NCBI GenBank assembly: GCA_002189035.1
Contig: NEEC01000009.1
Location: 2,046,001-2,110,000, forward strand
Reading direction: 5' to 3'
DNA: 64,000 bases
Origin: Utricularia gibba
Taxonomy: Eukaryota; Streptophyta; Magnoliopsida; Lamiales; Lentibulariaceae
The notes below the pieces were generated by a model. The model was not told the DNA's origin, did not search any database, and saw nothing but the letters and a program-made list of their open reading frames with translations. Made by a program: the position numbers and the translations under genes. Of this stretch, positions 1-11,880 are shown piece by piece; the first letter of the stretch is position 1, and every line of letters begins with the position of its first letter.

Positions 1-1552
1 AAAAATTTGTTTCTGGGAAAGATATGGCGTGGAAGGTGAGGAAACCCCAGAGTTCAGTCAGTAGTTGGGAGTTCTCCACCAGAAAGATTGATCATGATGA
101 AGGATATGTTCTTAGTCTGATGAGGGACAAGGGGATTTCTTATAGTTCAGCTCCCCCATCAATTGTAATGTCTATGAGGAACACTTTGATAACGGTTTTA
201 ACTTTGTGGATTCCGTTGACGCCGTTAATGTGGCTTCTTTATCGCCAACTCTCTGCTGCCAGTAGTCCTGCCAGGAGAAGAAAACCTACCAACCAACTTG
301 TTACCTTCGAAGATGTGGAAGGTGTTGACACTGCAAAGATGGAGCTGATGGAGGCAAGCATTCTCCTTTAAGCTTCTAGTTTCTAAGCAGTTTTTTATTT
401 CTTTTACTTTTATGATGTTGACATATCAAGATGTTGATAATGAGCAGCCTTCAGATCTGTAAAGGGCTCTACAGTTATGCGTTTTTCTGATTTTTTGCAG
501 ATGATTTCATTTGCATATGGTTACTGAATATGCTAATCACTTCTTCTGTTAATTCTTTTATTTCCATAGATCGTGTGTTGCCTCCAAGGCTCAATTAACT
601 ACAGTAAACTAGGGGCCAAGTTGCCACGTGGGGTGCTCCTTGTTGGCCCCCCTGGAACAGGGAAGACCTTACTAGCTCGGGCGGTTGCAGGAGAAGCTGG
701 GGTACCATTTTTTTCGGTTTCGGCCAGTGAATTTGTGGAGCTATTCGTTGGAAGAGGCGCTGCTCGCATAAGAGACCTCTTCAGCGTCGCAAGAAAGAAT
801 GCCCCTTCGATTATCTTCATTGATGAACTTGATGCAGTAGGGGGAAACGTGGACGAAGTTTCAATGATGAAAGAGACCAAACATTGAACCAAGTACTTCA
901 TGCTTTTATCCATTCAACTGTTCAACTTAAGTGATCTCTCCTAGTTGTTCCATGTAGTGTTTTTTTTCCTCTACAGTTGCTTACAGAAATGGATGGCTTT
1001 GAATCTGGCATGAACATCATCGTCATTGCTGCCACAAATAGACCTGAAGCTCTTGACCCAGCTCTCTGTCGACCAGGGAGGTTCTCAAGGAAAGTTTACG
1101 TTGGAGAACCAGACCTGGAAGGGAGAAGAAAGATCTTGGCAATACATTTGAGAGACATACCATTGGAGGAAGAGGAGTCCCTTATGTGCAGCCTCATTGG
1201 ATCTCTCACACAAGGCCTTGTTGGTGCTGATCTGGCAAACATAGTAAATGAGGCAGCCCTTCTGGCTGCACGCAGAGGTCAAATAGCTTGAGTTTCTTGT
1301 TGACGGTGGTGTGTTCGATGTAACTTCATTGCATTTTATTACTTTCTTGCAGGAGCTGAAAAGGTTTCCAGAGAAGATATCATGGAAGCTATTGAAAGAG
1401 CCAGGTTCGGAATAAAGGAGAAGCAAACAGGCCTGAGTACGATCAGCAAGGAAGTTGGGAAATGGTTTCCATGGATGCCTCCTCTTTTGAGTGGAAATGA
1501 CAACGGAAAAGATGGAATCCAGGGACCCCTTGGGTACCAAACTTTGAGCTAG
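1..1552 (+). CDS. FTSHI3: FtsHi3-like proteolytically inactive FtsH (3' part)
   Basis: 3' portion of an FtsH-family AAA+ ATPase; the 5' end lies outside the window. Exons 1(partial)-353, 570-892, 977-1277 and 1353-1552. Visible parts are a membrane segment (about 180-245), Walker A GPPGTGKT, Walker [10 protein letters not shown], the second-region RPGRF motif and the AAA lid. The protein stops about 65 codons into the last exon and has no M41 peptidase domain with HEXXH. That is the architecture I recall for Arabidopsis FTSHI3 (At3g02450), one of the plastid-envelope FtsHi proteins. Intron 1 has a GC donor (354-355). Exon 2 carries a -1 frameshift near 840-847: after DAVGG the expected pore and second-region residues ([15 protein letters not shown]) continue in the next frame. 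Sure of the family; the paralogue is inferred. Confidence 0.85.
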
Positions 1553-2109
1553 CAAGTAGCAAGTTACCTTGCTTCTCCTTTTACCCCGGTCGGCGTTCGA
1601 ACCAATGCTGGTCCAGAGTCAGCACACATTCTCTCATCCTTGGATACCAGAAAAGAAAGAGACTGATGTGCTCGTCATATTCAGGGGGTATACAATCCTT
1701 TTTCATGTACATTAGTAAAATGCCGCCAGATTGTTTTCATTGCATGGGAATCTTACCGTCTCCTTGCTAAACAAGTAGTCCAGAGAGAAATCGCGAAACT
1801 CGAGGAAAACAAAACTAGGTAAAGAAAATCAAGCAAGTTCGGATCTAATTTCGCATCAGGAGCCTTTAGCTAACAGATAAATTGTTTTGAAACATAAATC
1901 ACAGATTCATTCAGTATCATTCAAAAATGTTTACATTCCATGCAAAGTCGGAGAGCTGCTCATCTACTTTATCCTCTACCGCAGACTCCATTGGAATAAA
2001 ATCAGAAGGACAAGAGGATTCAATTGGCCCATGACCACGAATTCAGATTCCTTCCGAGACTAAAATAGCATGGACACAGAATGGGGATGGGGATGACCCT
2101 ATCCACAAT
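1553..2109. other. Convergent 3' intergenic, FTSHI3/PPR
   Basis: Lies between the stop codons of two convergent genes. It should hold both 3' UTRs. No ORF, RNA gene or repeat recognised. Confidence 0.5.
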
Positions 2110-3928
2110 TTATGGGATGAAATTCCCTGCGAACAGAAGATTGCAAATTCTTATATCCATAGAAGGAGAAGAACTCAAGTTACTTTCCCTCCTCCGAAGC
2201 TTAAGCTCATTAAGTCTGTCACATTTCTCTAGACCATCCATTAAAATACGGTGTGTTCCCTCAGCAATGTCAACACCATCACGCTTCATTTGCTTGAAAA
2301 CTTCAACTCCCGAACCTGCATTTCTAGAAGAGAAGAAAGCACTCATCAGCGCTGTGTATTCAGCTGTACTCTTCTCTTGAGCAGGTAATAGATTGAACAG
2401 TTGGGTAGCAGAAGCAGCATCCCCATTGAGACCAACACGATGTATCAAAAGACTGTTCATCTGAGTGCCTAAAGAATGCCCTTTTCCTACCATTCTTCCA
2501 ACAATTTCTACCACCTTTTCAAAGGAATTGTTTCTAATGGATAAACCTAGTAAGGACAAATATGCAACTCTCTCTAAATCTATCCCTAACTTCAGGCTGT
2601 ATTCATATGCTAATATAGCACCGTCTTTTCTGTGCAGGGCGGTGTTTACCCTGATGATCTCTGATACCAAACTGGATTCCAGTTCTACATTCTTTTCCTT
2701 GATCTCAGCTAACAAGGAATCAAGTGCAGCAAAGTTTCGCTTGTATAGTAAGTTCCAAGCAAGGCTATTTTCCATTCCGAAGGCATCCTCAGGAGGCATT
2801 GGATCACATCTATCAACCCTTTCAGCTTCATTGATATGCCGATTAATTCGTCTTAACAGGGCCATGCTTTCTTCAGCGCCTTCCAATGCTTCAAGTGCTT
2901 TGCGATACACCGGATAACGTAGAACTATGAAGTTTCTCTCCATGTACTGAAGAATTCTGGTAATGGTCATAATGTCCCCTGCTCCACTGCAAATTTCTAT
3001 TAAAGAGTTGCAAGAAGCCTTATCTGGATACTCACCAATTTCCTGCATTTGATCAAATATTTGTAGAGCTTCACCAATTTTCCCTAATAGAATGATAACC
3101 AGACTCAGCGTCATTTTGAAATCTTAGAAAATGCAAACACTAAGCTATAGAAGATTCATGCTAATTAACAAGAATCCTCATACCAGAGGAAGCAAGATAC
3201 TCCATAAGGACCGTATATGTGTAACGGTTAGGTGAAACTCCAGATTCAATCATCTCTTTATACACACCACTTGCTTCTTTTACTCTCTTATGATTCAGCA
3301 AAATCTTAATATAAGCAGTGTAAGAAACAACTGTCAGGGATAAACCCTTTTCCCTCATCTCCTCCCACAACTTTATCGCCCCATCAACATCACCCGAATT
3401 TGATGTCCAATGCATTAGTGACGTGTAAGTAACGACATCAATCTTCATCCTTTTCTCCTTCATCTGATCAAACACGTGCATCATTGAAGATAACCTCTTT
3501 GCCTCCCCAAAAATATCCATCATCGTGGTACAAGTATACTGATCATGCTTGAAATTCTCCTTGGTCGACGCCCAGTTGAAAAAAAGCCAGGCTTTTTGCA
3601 TAGGAGGATGGGCCTTGAGAACTTGAGTGACGGTGTAGGAGTCCCATTTGACGTCAAGTTTTTCCAATTGCTGAAAAGCAGACTCCCAAGGGGAATACTT
3701 AAGAATGCTATATATGCTTCGTATGTTGTCTCTTGCATATACCTGTGGCTTCTTAACCACTGGTTTGTTCACAGTCACTTTTGGAAAGACACGTCTACCA
3801 ACCTTCGACCTGTGCTTTCCCTGTTTACCGAATCTCAGAGTGCTAAAGCACTGGAAGATCACCAAACTCGAAAGTGGTCTACATTTCTTGTCAAGCTGAC
3901 TAGAAAACTTGAAACGAAACACATACAT
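2110..3928 (-). CDS. P-class pentatricopeptide repeat (PPR) protein
   Basis: Two exons: 3184-3928 (start ATG at 3928) and 2110-3083, joined across a 100-bp intron, giving about 572 residues. The N terminus is basic and hydrophobic with few acidic residues, consistent with an organelle transit peptide. Helical 35-residue repeats follow, for example units with DVVTYTSLMHWTSNSGDV and LTVVSYTAYIKILLNHKRV. There is no E, DYW or SMR domain, so this is a plain P-class PPR, a family that binds organellar RNA. Length and layout resemble Arabidopsis At2g01390, but I cannot confirm orthology. An intron inside a PPR gene is mildly unusual, since most are intronless. The target RNA cannot be read from sequence. 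Confidence 0.85.
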
Positions 3929-4747
3929 CAACTCTAGAAAAATGCCAACTTCAGCTCAAACTGAAACAAGAAAAATCCCATTCGCGAACCGCAAAAAACC
4001 TAGGGATTAAAGAGCGTCGACGGATAAAAAATGCATGAGAATACGTGAGACGGATTCAAATCAAATCAGCGGAGGACCGGAAACAACTAGCAGGAATTGC
4101 AAAACGAGTGTCGATTAAGGATGAAGTTCTTCACATCGACCGGCGGAAACATCTTCTCCCCGTTGAACTCATTTCCGCACTGTAATTTGTTTTCTATTTG
4201 TCTCTTTCATTTGTTTTTGGTTTTTATTTGAAACACTTATTTTTTTAAATATACTCTTGGTGATTAATTAAACACTAATTTATAAAAATTAAATGAATAT
4301 CAAAAAATATTTTCGATTTTTTAAGATAAAAAAATAAAAATATCTATTTGTGAATTTTAAATGAAATATGTTAGTATTTTTTTATTGTATTTTTTAAGAA
4401 CATTTTTAGTTATTTTGGAAAATGTTGACATGATTTTACGGAAATTAATTTTATTTTTATGGAAATGATTAATTTGAGTAAATTCTACATTATGGAAATC
4501 ACTTTTATGAATTTTCGTTTCTTCATGAAAACTCAATAAAGAAAGTCATGTTTATCATTTTCTTGAAATCACTGTTCTAATTAGGAGTGTGAATTTAAAA
4601 AATGAATTGAATTTTGGATTCATTGATGAGTCAGCGAGCGAAGTACGGCCTGCAAATAGTGTGAAGAATACTTTAATGTCTTTATATGTGTGACTCATCC
4701 AACACACCTTCCAGTAACGGACACCTCTGCAGTTCGGGGATAGGGAA
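3929..4747. other. Divergent promoter region, PPR/TrpB2
   Basis: Spacer between two divergent start codons. 4190-4640 is AT-rich with no ORF of note. Presumed to hold both promoters and 5' UTRs; no specific element recognised. Confidence 0.4.
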
Positions 4748-6875
4748 ATGGCTGCTTTCTGCTCCTCTTCTCTGCCATTGAAATCGCCTCCTCGCGGTAA
4801 CCTGATAGATTCTTGATTCGTTTTGAATTTGGGAACTACTGCAACGTGATTGATGAACCTCGGACGTCGTGTTGAGCAACTTCTTGCATGTACTTGTAAT
4901 CGCTATGGGGATGTAGATCAGGCTGTAGGGATTGTTTTTGCGAAGCGTGGTGGGGGTTTGTGTAGTGTATCTTGATCCATCATGATCTTCTGGGAGGTCA
5001 AAAAAAACATTCATGTAAATGCGTCGGGTTTGCGTCAACGTTGACATTTTGCCTCTGTCTCTTGTAGTTGGCGATCGGAAAACTGCTGGGGTTTCTCCGG
5101 ATGGAAAGTTCAGATTTTTCCCGAAAGCAAGTGCTTCAGTTGAAATCCCTCGCCGATGGTACAATTTAGTTCACGATCTTCAAGTTAAGCCGCCGCCCCC
5201 TTTGAATCCCACGACTTTTCAGCCCGTGAAGCCGGAGGATCTGTCGCCCTTGTTTCCCGATGAATTAATCGCGCAAGAGTCGAGCAATGAAAAGTTTATC
5301 GAAATCCCAGAACAAGTTTTGGAGGTTTATGAGCTTTGGCGACCAACACCATTGATAAGGTAAACATCGAACCCACACACGAGTTGATCTGTGCCTCATT
5401 TTTTCAATAAAAACTTGATATCGAAACTCAGGGCTAAAAGACTGGAGAAGTTGCTTGATACTCCTGCAAGAATATACTACAAGTATGAGGGTGTTAGCCC
5501 TGCCGGATCTCATAAACCAAACACTGCGGTTCCTCAGGCGTGGTACAATGCAAAACAAGGTGTTAAAAATGTTGTTACTGAAACTGGAGCTGGTCAGTGG
5601 GGTAGCTCTCTTGCTTTTGCTTCCAGCTTATTTGGCCTCAGTTGTGAAGTAATAATCTAGATCTTAACTTTGTAATGTTTATGTCCATAGCTTGGTATAC
5701 AGGGGGAGCAGTTCTCTTCTTTTTTTTTTTTTTCATTTGATTTGCCTTGTTGTAGGTGTGGCAAGTTCGAGCTTCGTATGATCAAAAACCATATCGTAAG
5801 CTGATGATGGAAACATGGGGAGCTAAGTTGCACCCTTCGCCTTCGAGGATCACCGAAGCAGGACGGAAAGTGCTTGAAAAGGATCCTGATACACCAGGAA
5901 GTTTAGGCATTGCTATCTCTGAGGCTGTGGAGGTTGCTGCAATGAATCCTGACACTAAATACTGCCTGGGAAGTGTTCTCAACCATGTACTGCTGCATCA
6001 AACCGTTATCGGGGAAGAGTGTATAAAGCAGATGGAAGCAATAGGAGAGACACCAGACGTGATTATAGGATGCACAGGGGAGGATCAAATTTTGCAGGTC
6101 TTGCCTTCCCGTTCATCCGCGAGAAGCTCGATGGCAAGATCAATCCTCTCATCCGGGCAGTAGAACCGACAGCTTGTCCCTCCCTTACAAAAGGGATATA
6201 TGCTTATGACTATGGGGATTCAGCAGGAATGACTCCACTGATGAAGATGCACACACTTGGACATGATTTTGTTCCCGATCCAATCCATGCTGGTAACTCT
6301 ACTGACTTCATTCCCGAATCCCATCGTCTTCCTAGCCCTCTTTTTCAGCTTTCAATGGATATACAGAAGAGATTGAAGTTTTGAATGTGTCACTCCATGG
6401 TTCATGATCACAGGTGGCCTCAGATACCATGGCATGGCGCCTTTGCTCTCACACATCTACGAGCTTGGTTTCTTCGAAGCCATCTCCATCCCCCAGTCCG
6501 AGTGCTTCGAAGGTAAGAAATGCACCATCAACAGCACAACCTCCGGTTGTTTTACTACAGAGTGCACATGGTGTTTCGGAAGAAGTTTTCACCAATTGAT
6601 CATGCCCTTCTGTTGCTCCATCAGGTGCCATCAAGTTCGCCCGGACGGAGGGTCTGATACCGGCACCGGAGCCGACACACGCCATAGCTGCCACCATACG
6701 AGAAGCCCTTCGTTGCAGGGAAACCGGAGAGCCAAAAGTGATCCTGATGGCGATGTGCGGACATGGGCATTTTGACTTGCCGGCATACGACAGATATCTT
6801 CAAGGGAGCATGGCTGATCTTTCCTTCCCTGATGACAGGATTAAGGAATCCTTGAGCAATATTCCTCACCTCTGA
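4748..6875 (+). CDS. TSB: Tryptophan synthase beta chain, type 2 (TrpB2)
   Basis: PLP enzyme of the TrpB2 branch, like Arabidopsis At5g38530; family members condense indole and serine to tryptophan. Exons 4748-4796, 5068-5359, 5432-5648, 5756-6292, 6414-6512 and 6625-6875, about 481 residues. Exon 1 encodes a short Ser-rich start ([16 protein letters not shown]) that looks like a plastid transit peptide. The PLP lysine sits in SHKPNTA, and the C-terminal [10 protein letters not shown] motif is present. Long N- and C-terminal extensions separate TrpB2 from the TSB1/TSB2 enzymes. Frame breaks at 6077-6080: the phosphate-binding loop needs GCTGGGSNFAG, but the run has four G where five would keep frame. 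All sequence downstream is conserved in the shifted frame. A polyadenylation-like AATAAA lies at 6930-6935. Confidence 0.88.
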
Positions 6876-7775
6876 TTCCATTTTAAAGCTGCTAATCTTC
6901 TTCAAGACTGTCTGTCGTCTTTCATGGGAAATAAAATAATTTATATTTTCTGGCAAGGAGTCCCCGTGTCCAAGTTCCGCAAAACTTGGACCTGGGGCGG
7001 TCCGACTCCAAAAGACGCTTTACAAACTGGAAAAGCGACCCGTTTACGGTTTGTCCTTGTCGGCCGCGCGGTCCGGCCCAGTCCACGCAATACTATCAAA
7101 TTGACAAATTTCCTCGACACCTGGAGGAAATGCGAAACTCAAGCGGATTCGAAATTCCCTCACTAGTCCCAGTCTGGTCGCTAAGGCGGTTTTGCGAACA
7201 GCACCTAGAAGATTGCTTCGCCGATAAACGGCGAGGTGACTTTCATCCTTAATCGCCATTGATTTTTCAGTTCAGATTACACTGGGTAGTTATTTGTTTT
7301 CTGTTCTCCTGTTATTTAATTTAATGCTGCAAAATGTTACGCGGATTCGTATACAGTTTATGTCTGTCTTCGCTCTTTGCTCCTTAGGTTCAAGATTGTA
7401 CGATATTGCTAGACCTGGTTCTGCCTATATTTACCCATTTAGTAGGGCATTTTTTGATAATGTTTGAATGTATCATATCTGCAAGTGACGGAAGAAATGA
7501 TGAATGCTTAAGAATGGGGTATGTGTATGTTCAGCAGTTCCAGTTATCTCATATGATTTAGGTATGCTGGAAGCACGAATGTAGAAAGTATGAGCTTAAC
7601 TAGCTGTAAGTGCTTCATATGTACATAGAAAGTATGTTGAAAGCACGAAGGTGGACGTTATTTTCAGTTGTTGTATTTTTTTTAGTTTCAGTGAATGCGG
7701 AAAACCAAACACATTGTATTGTATGTATGAAAGATGAATTTGTATTAACCAAGGGTGTAAACAGTTCCATTGTGG
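6876..7775. other. 3' flank of TrpB2 with hairpin
   Basis: Convergent 3' region between TrpB2 and the tetraspanin. It holds AATAAA (6930-6935), an inverted repeat with 15-nt arms at 6962-6997, and then AT-rich sequence. Several short ORFs on both strands (6924-7259) show no recognisable motif. Confidence 0.4.
6962..6997. repeat. Inverted repeat / hairpin, 15-nt arms
   Basis: Left arm 6962-6976 and right arm 6983-6997 are reverse complements with two mismatches, separated by a 6-nt loop. The hairpin starts about 87 bp after the TrpB2 stop and 27 bp after its AATAAA. It could be a 3'-UTR or 3'-end structure, or a remnant of a small element; no direct repeat flanks it that I can see. Confidence 0.5.
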
Positions 7776-8722
7776 TCAAGGATTCAAGTAGGATTTGGCT
7801 AGCCTGGCTTGGTTGTTCTGGCTGTTTCTGCCGTCAGCTGGTCCCTCCCAGAAGGCTATCCAGGTAAGACCGGCCATTAAAACAAGGGTAGACAAACGTA
7901 ATAGCTGGACACCAATTGTGTTGTCCCAATACGTTTTGAAACTGTTAATATATGCAGCCTTGCAGGATGGACAGTCAAAGCAGGACTCCATCCCTGGCTC
8001 CTTCCATATCCGGCATTCTTCATCATCTTTCAGTTGAACTGGTCCCGGCTCCCATGCTGTGATTCCGACTTGTGTCATGTTGCAGCGGTTTGGTGGCATG
8101 CAGCAACCAGCCTGGAAGCATAATAGAAGAAATGGAACATCAGCTTAAAACAACTCCAACAGGTACCTTCTACTTTTTATGAGCAACAGTTTTGTAGCTT
8201 AGAAAAGTAATAAAGTAAAAGGGAACATGCCTCAACCATATAGTCCTTTTGATCATTAGACTGCATTCTCATGTCAAAGCATACATTGCTGGCTATGTAG
8301 CACTCCTTGTTGAGATGCCAGGTGAAACTATTTGTCATAACCATAGGCAGGAGAGGGTTGAAAACCGTCATCCAGTGACTGTTGCTTCCTACGAGGAAGA
8401 CGACATCTGCATTTGCTTTTGGAAAGAGTACCGTGAAGAATGTAAAGAACATGATGAAGGCCGCGGCTGCACCGGTGATAGCCCACTTGTAGCACAAAAC
8501 CAGATGCCTTGAGGGTACAAAGGCCATCAGAATCCCAATCGATGTCATCACCAAAACAGATGCTCCCATCCATAGAACAATCGTGCTGTTTTCGTGCGGA
8601 CATGGCCTTTCCTTCGCTGCCTGGCTGTCCTCCATGTCCTTGGACATCAGAATGTAGGAGATTCCAATGAAGAAGAGGACAACGTTGAAAAAGGTAAGGA
8701 GAATCTTGTAGAAGTTCAACAT
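7776..8722 (-). CDS. Tetraspanin family protein
   Basis: Exons 8231-8722 and 7776-8111, about 275 residues. I chose the ATG at 8722 because it puts the first membrane helix (FYKILLTFFNVVLFFIGISYIL) right at the N terminus, as tetraspanins require; in-frame sequence upstream lacks another ATG. Helices 2 and 3 follow (VLWMGASVLVMTSIGILMA and WAITGAAAAFIMFFTFF), then a large extracellular loop with the plant GCC signature (GCCMPPNRC), further paired cysteines and a fourth helix near LSTLVLMAGLTWIAFW. Tetraspanins organise plasma-membrane microdomains. The intron (8112-8230) has a GC donor (GAG then GCATGT): only this joins VEA to GCCMPP in frame. Which TET clade it belongs to is unclear. Confidence 0.8.
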
Positions 8723-9503
8723 TTCGTTAATGTTGTTATATTGACCCCTAAAAAAAATCTTTCCTTCAAGGTTCTTGGCACTTGATGATCGATCCTCCCC
8801 AGGAAAACTCCCTGCCCTCTCCCACAAACATGAAACAGGTTAGACCAAAAAAATGGTGGTGTTCTGTTTATCTAATTTTTCCCTGGTAAAAATGTTGGTT
8901 TCACCAGGGGCTTGCTCTGTGAAAAAAAAAACTGGACCGTTGTTGCTTTTCTAGGACGAGGAGTTCCAAAGGCGGATTTCTCGCCAGCAATGCAGTTTTC
9001 CTTGGTGGGTAAGTCCCCTGCTTTTGAGTCATCAATTCTTATTCTGTCATTTTAAATAATAACCGCATTTTCTTTTCATGTCTAAAAATGGGTTAAGTAG
9101 CCAGCCCTAGAGAGGTAACTGGTAAAGCAGACACGTGGTGAATGCTTTGGGTTGGAACTTGAACTGAGTTGAAGTAAATAAAAACAATGCATTTTAAATC
9201 ATTTTAACTCAATAGGAACCGATTCATATATCAAAATTGCTCTTGTTTCTTTGAGTTCAAATGAAATTAAATATGAAAAATCATGTGTGCAGGTCTCAGG
9301 GAGAACCATACGGAAGAAAGATGGCCACAATTGGGTTGAATTAATTAATGACAGTCCCCCAACAGGTCAACTTTTTGTTGCTTCAAAAGTGAGTTCGTAA
9401 TTATACTTAGAGGCATTAATGGGTGTTGACATAATCCTGCCTCCCGCTTGATTAGGAGGACACTACTTGGATTTGCAGCGACGGGGGGGAGGGAGGAGGC
9501 TTC
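8723..9503. other. Divergent promoter region, tetraspanin/TBL
   Basis: Spacer between divergent start codons. AT-rich in 9040-9260, with one ACACGTGG G-box-like site near 9131. No ORF or RNA recognised. Confidence 0.4.
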
Positions 9504-10786
9504 ATGGGCAAGGCTCACGCAAGGAGAGGAGTAGCAAATTCGGTGACAATCCTGGCCCTGGTCTCGTCGCTTGGGTTACTCTCGCTTTATGTCTTCTCTT
9601 TACCTTACCGGAAATCTGCTGCTCCTACGCGGCGGCTTCATGGATCGGAGGAGGAGAGATGCAATCTTTTTGCTGGAGAGTGGGTGAGGGATCCGGCGGG
9701 GCCGTATTACAGTAATACGTCATGCGCTTCGATTCAGGAGCATCAGAATTGTATGAAATTCGGTCGGCCGGACGGCGGGTTCATGAGGTGGCGGTGGCGG
9801 CCGGACGGCTGCGAGCTGCCGCTGTTCGATCCGGCGGTTTTTGTGGAGATGATGAAGGGGAAGTCGATGGTGTTTGTGGGGGATTCGTTAGCTCGGAATC
9901 ACTTGCAATCGCTGATTTGCCTCTTGTCGAGGGTAACTTTTCGTTGAGTGTCGGGGAATAATTTGGAGAATCTTTTGAGTTTTTCTGATACCTCTTCGTG
10001 TAGGTGGCTAGGCCAGCGGATTTCTCCGAGCCGACGGCGGAGAACAGGCTGTACATCTACCGAGAACACAAATTCAACCTCTCTATCATCTCTTCTCCGT
10101 ACCTGGTCCGCGCGGAGAGCAGGGTCTCCGGCGATCTCTCTAAACCTTTCAATCTGTATCTCGACGAGTTCGATGAGAAGTGGACGAACCGAATCCGCGA
10201 ATTCGACTTCATCGTCGTCTCCGCCGGCCACTGGTTCTCCCGCCCTTCCTACTTTTATCTGAACCGCACTCTCGTCGGCTGCCTCTACTGCTCTGACGCC
10301 AACGTTTCTCAGCTCTCGTCGTCCTACAGCTACCGCCGCGCCTTCACAACAGCATTCCGAGCGATTAATTCGGCCGAGAACTTCACCGGCGCCACGTTCC
10401 TGAGGACATTCACGCCGTCGCACTACGAAGGAGGGCAATGGGATAAGGGCGGGGATTGCCCCAGGACGAAGCCGTTTCGGAGGGATGAGATGCCGGCGGT
10501 TGAGAATTACATCGAGGAGATGCATTCGATCCAATTGGAGGAACTGGCGGCTGCGCAGACAGCAGCAGCTGGGAATGGAAGAAGGTTCCTGGCGCTGGAT
10601 GTAACGGCAGCGATGCTCCTCCGGCCGGACGGGCATCCGAGTAAATACGGGAGACCACGGAGGGTAAACCAGACATTTCCTAGTGACTGCGTCCATTGGT
10701 GCCTCCCTGGTCCTATCGATGCTTGGAACGATTTGTTACAAGAACTACTGAAACGAGAAATGGTGCACGGTACGCGGTACGAATAA
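9504..10786 (+). CDS. TBL polysaccharide O-acetyltransferase, copy 1
   Basis: Trichome Birefringence-Like protein of the TBL19-22 group, about 403 residues. Exons 9504-9932 and 10004-10786. It has an N-terminal signal-anchor helix (about residues 14-33), a PMR5N domain starting at CNLFAGEWVRDP, the GDS esterase motif (VGDSLARN, about residue 127) and the C-terminal DxxH motif (DCVHWCLPG, about residue 371). Family members acetylate xyloglucan, xylan or other wall polymers in the Golgi. The Ser-Asp-His catalytic set looks complete. A second copy follows 1.1 kb downstream with the same intron position. By recalled order the pair matches Arabidopsis TBL19/TBL21 (At5g15900/At5g15890); the substrate is not readable here. 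Confidence 0.9.
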
Positions 10787-11880
10787 TTTCAAATCATTTT
10801 TTTCAGGGGTACGTCATCATATTCATTCATGCCCTGTGTATCAGATAAGAAAATATCATTTTTCAAGTACATTTATGTAATTTCACCATAGACCATGGAG
10901 TAGAATAAGTAGCGGAAAATAAGTCCTGTTATTTTGGTACAACAATAAATGAAAACCACTTGAATTGTGAAGCTGTGACATTTAACATTCACGAATTGAA
11001 GATAGGAAAGAAATTCGACAACCCATTCGACTTATAATTTATTTGCACCCAAACCACAACTAACTCTTATGTTTAAAGGTGCTAAGAAGAAAGGGTTTTT
11101 TCATGGTATGCTTTAATGAGGGCACATGGAGAAGGGGTGCGTGATCCTAATTAAATTCGCGCATCCTGACCAGTGAGTCGCCAATCGCGATCTTCTTTGT
11201 TGGCCAAATGAGCCTAACCCCATTCCACATGTGTCGTCCAGTCAAGCCAGCCATCAAGGCTTTGTTATTGTGTTACATACTGAATTGAAAACACACAAAC
11301 ATTGAAAACAACGTTGTACCTGTATCCCAGAATATTTTGCACATTCAAGAGTGTAGCTGCGGCATCAGATGCTATGAGTTGCAGTGGACCTCCCCTGTTC
11401 ACGTCTGTCATCTGTGCCTCTGTTCAACATGTAAATGCTAACACGATGATCAAGTAGAGCAAATAGCAGTTGGGTCCAGCTACAAATAGCAAAATGGAAG
11501 GCAGTAAGAAGAACGCAGTGTGGCTACAAATACACGCACACTTGTGTAGCACATACGCAAAACAAAAGAGAGAACATTTGAACTAACAGTATTAATGTGT
11601 TTGTGTGTTTTTTCCAAAAAAAAAAATGTACTTCAAGCAGTGATTTTGGAAAATCCCGTTTTGAGGAACTACTCCAGAGTAGAAAGCATAGATTTCCATG
11701 TGCTGAAATTTCGCAGTGATGCATGGGGAGTAAATAATAAGAAGGGCGGGGCAGCACCAGAAAACAGAGGAACAGAAACGCCAGATCTCATTTCAGAAAC
11801 AAGCAGCGGGCATCAGAAATCTGATGTTTCCATTCATGAATTGATTCTTGCCCAAACCATACACAGCCATATTCGTGAAT
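10787..11880. other. Spacer between tandem TBL genes
   Basis: 3' UTR of the first TBL (AATAAA near 10943) and promoter plus 5' UTR of the second. Mixed composition; no ORF, tRNA or repeat recognised. Confidence 0.4.

Noticed and set aside
1580-1625. GTTCGAACC motif resembling a tRNA T-arm
   Set aside because: No acceptor stem, D-arm or anticodon arm can be paired around it.
10410-10696. Long minus-strand ORFs opposite the first TBL gene
   Set aside because: Shadows of a GC-rich exon; the plus strand carries all TBL motifs.
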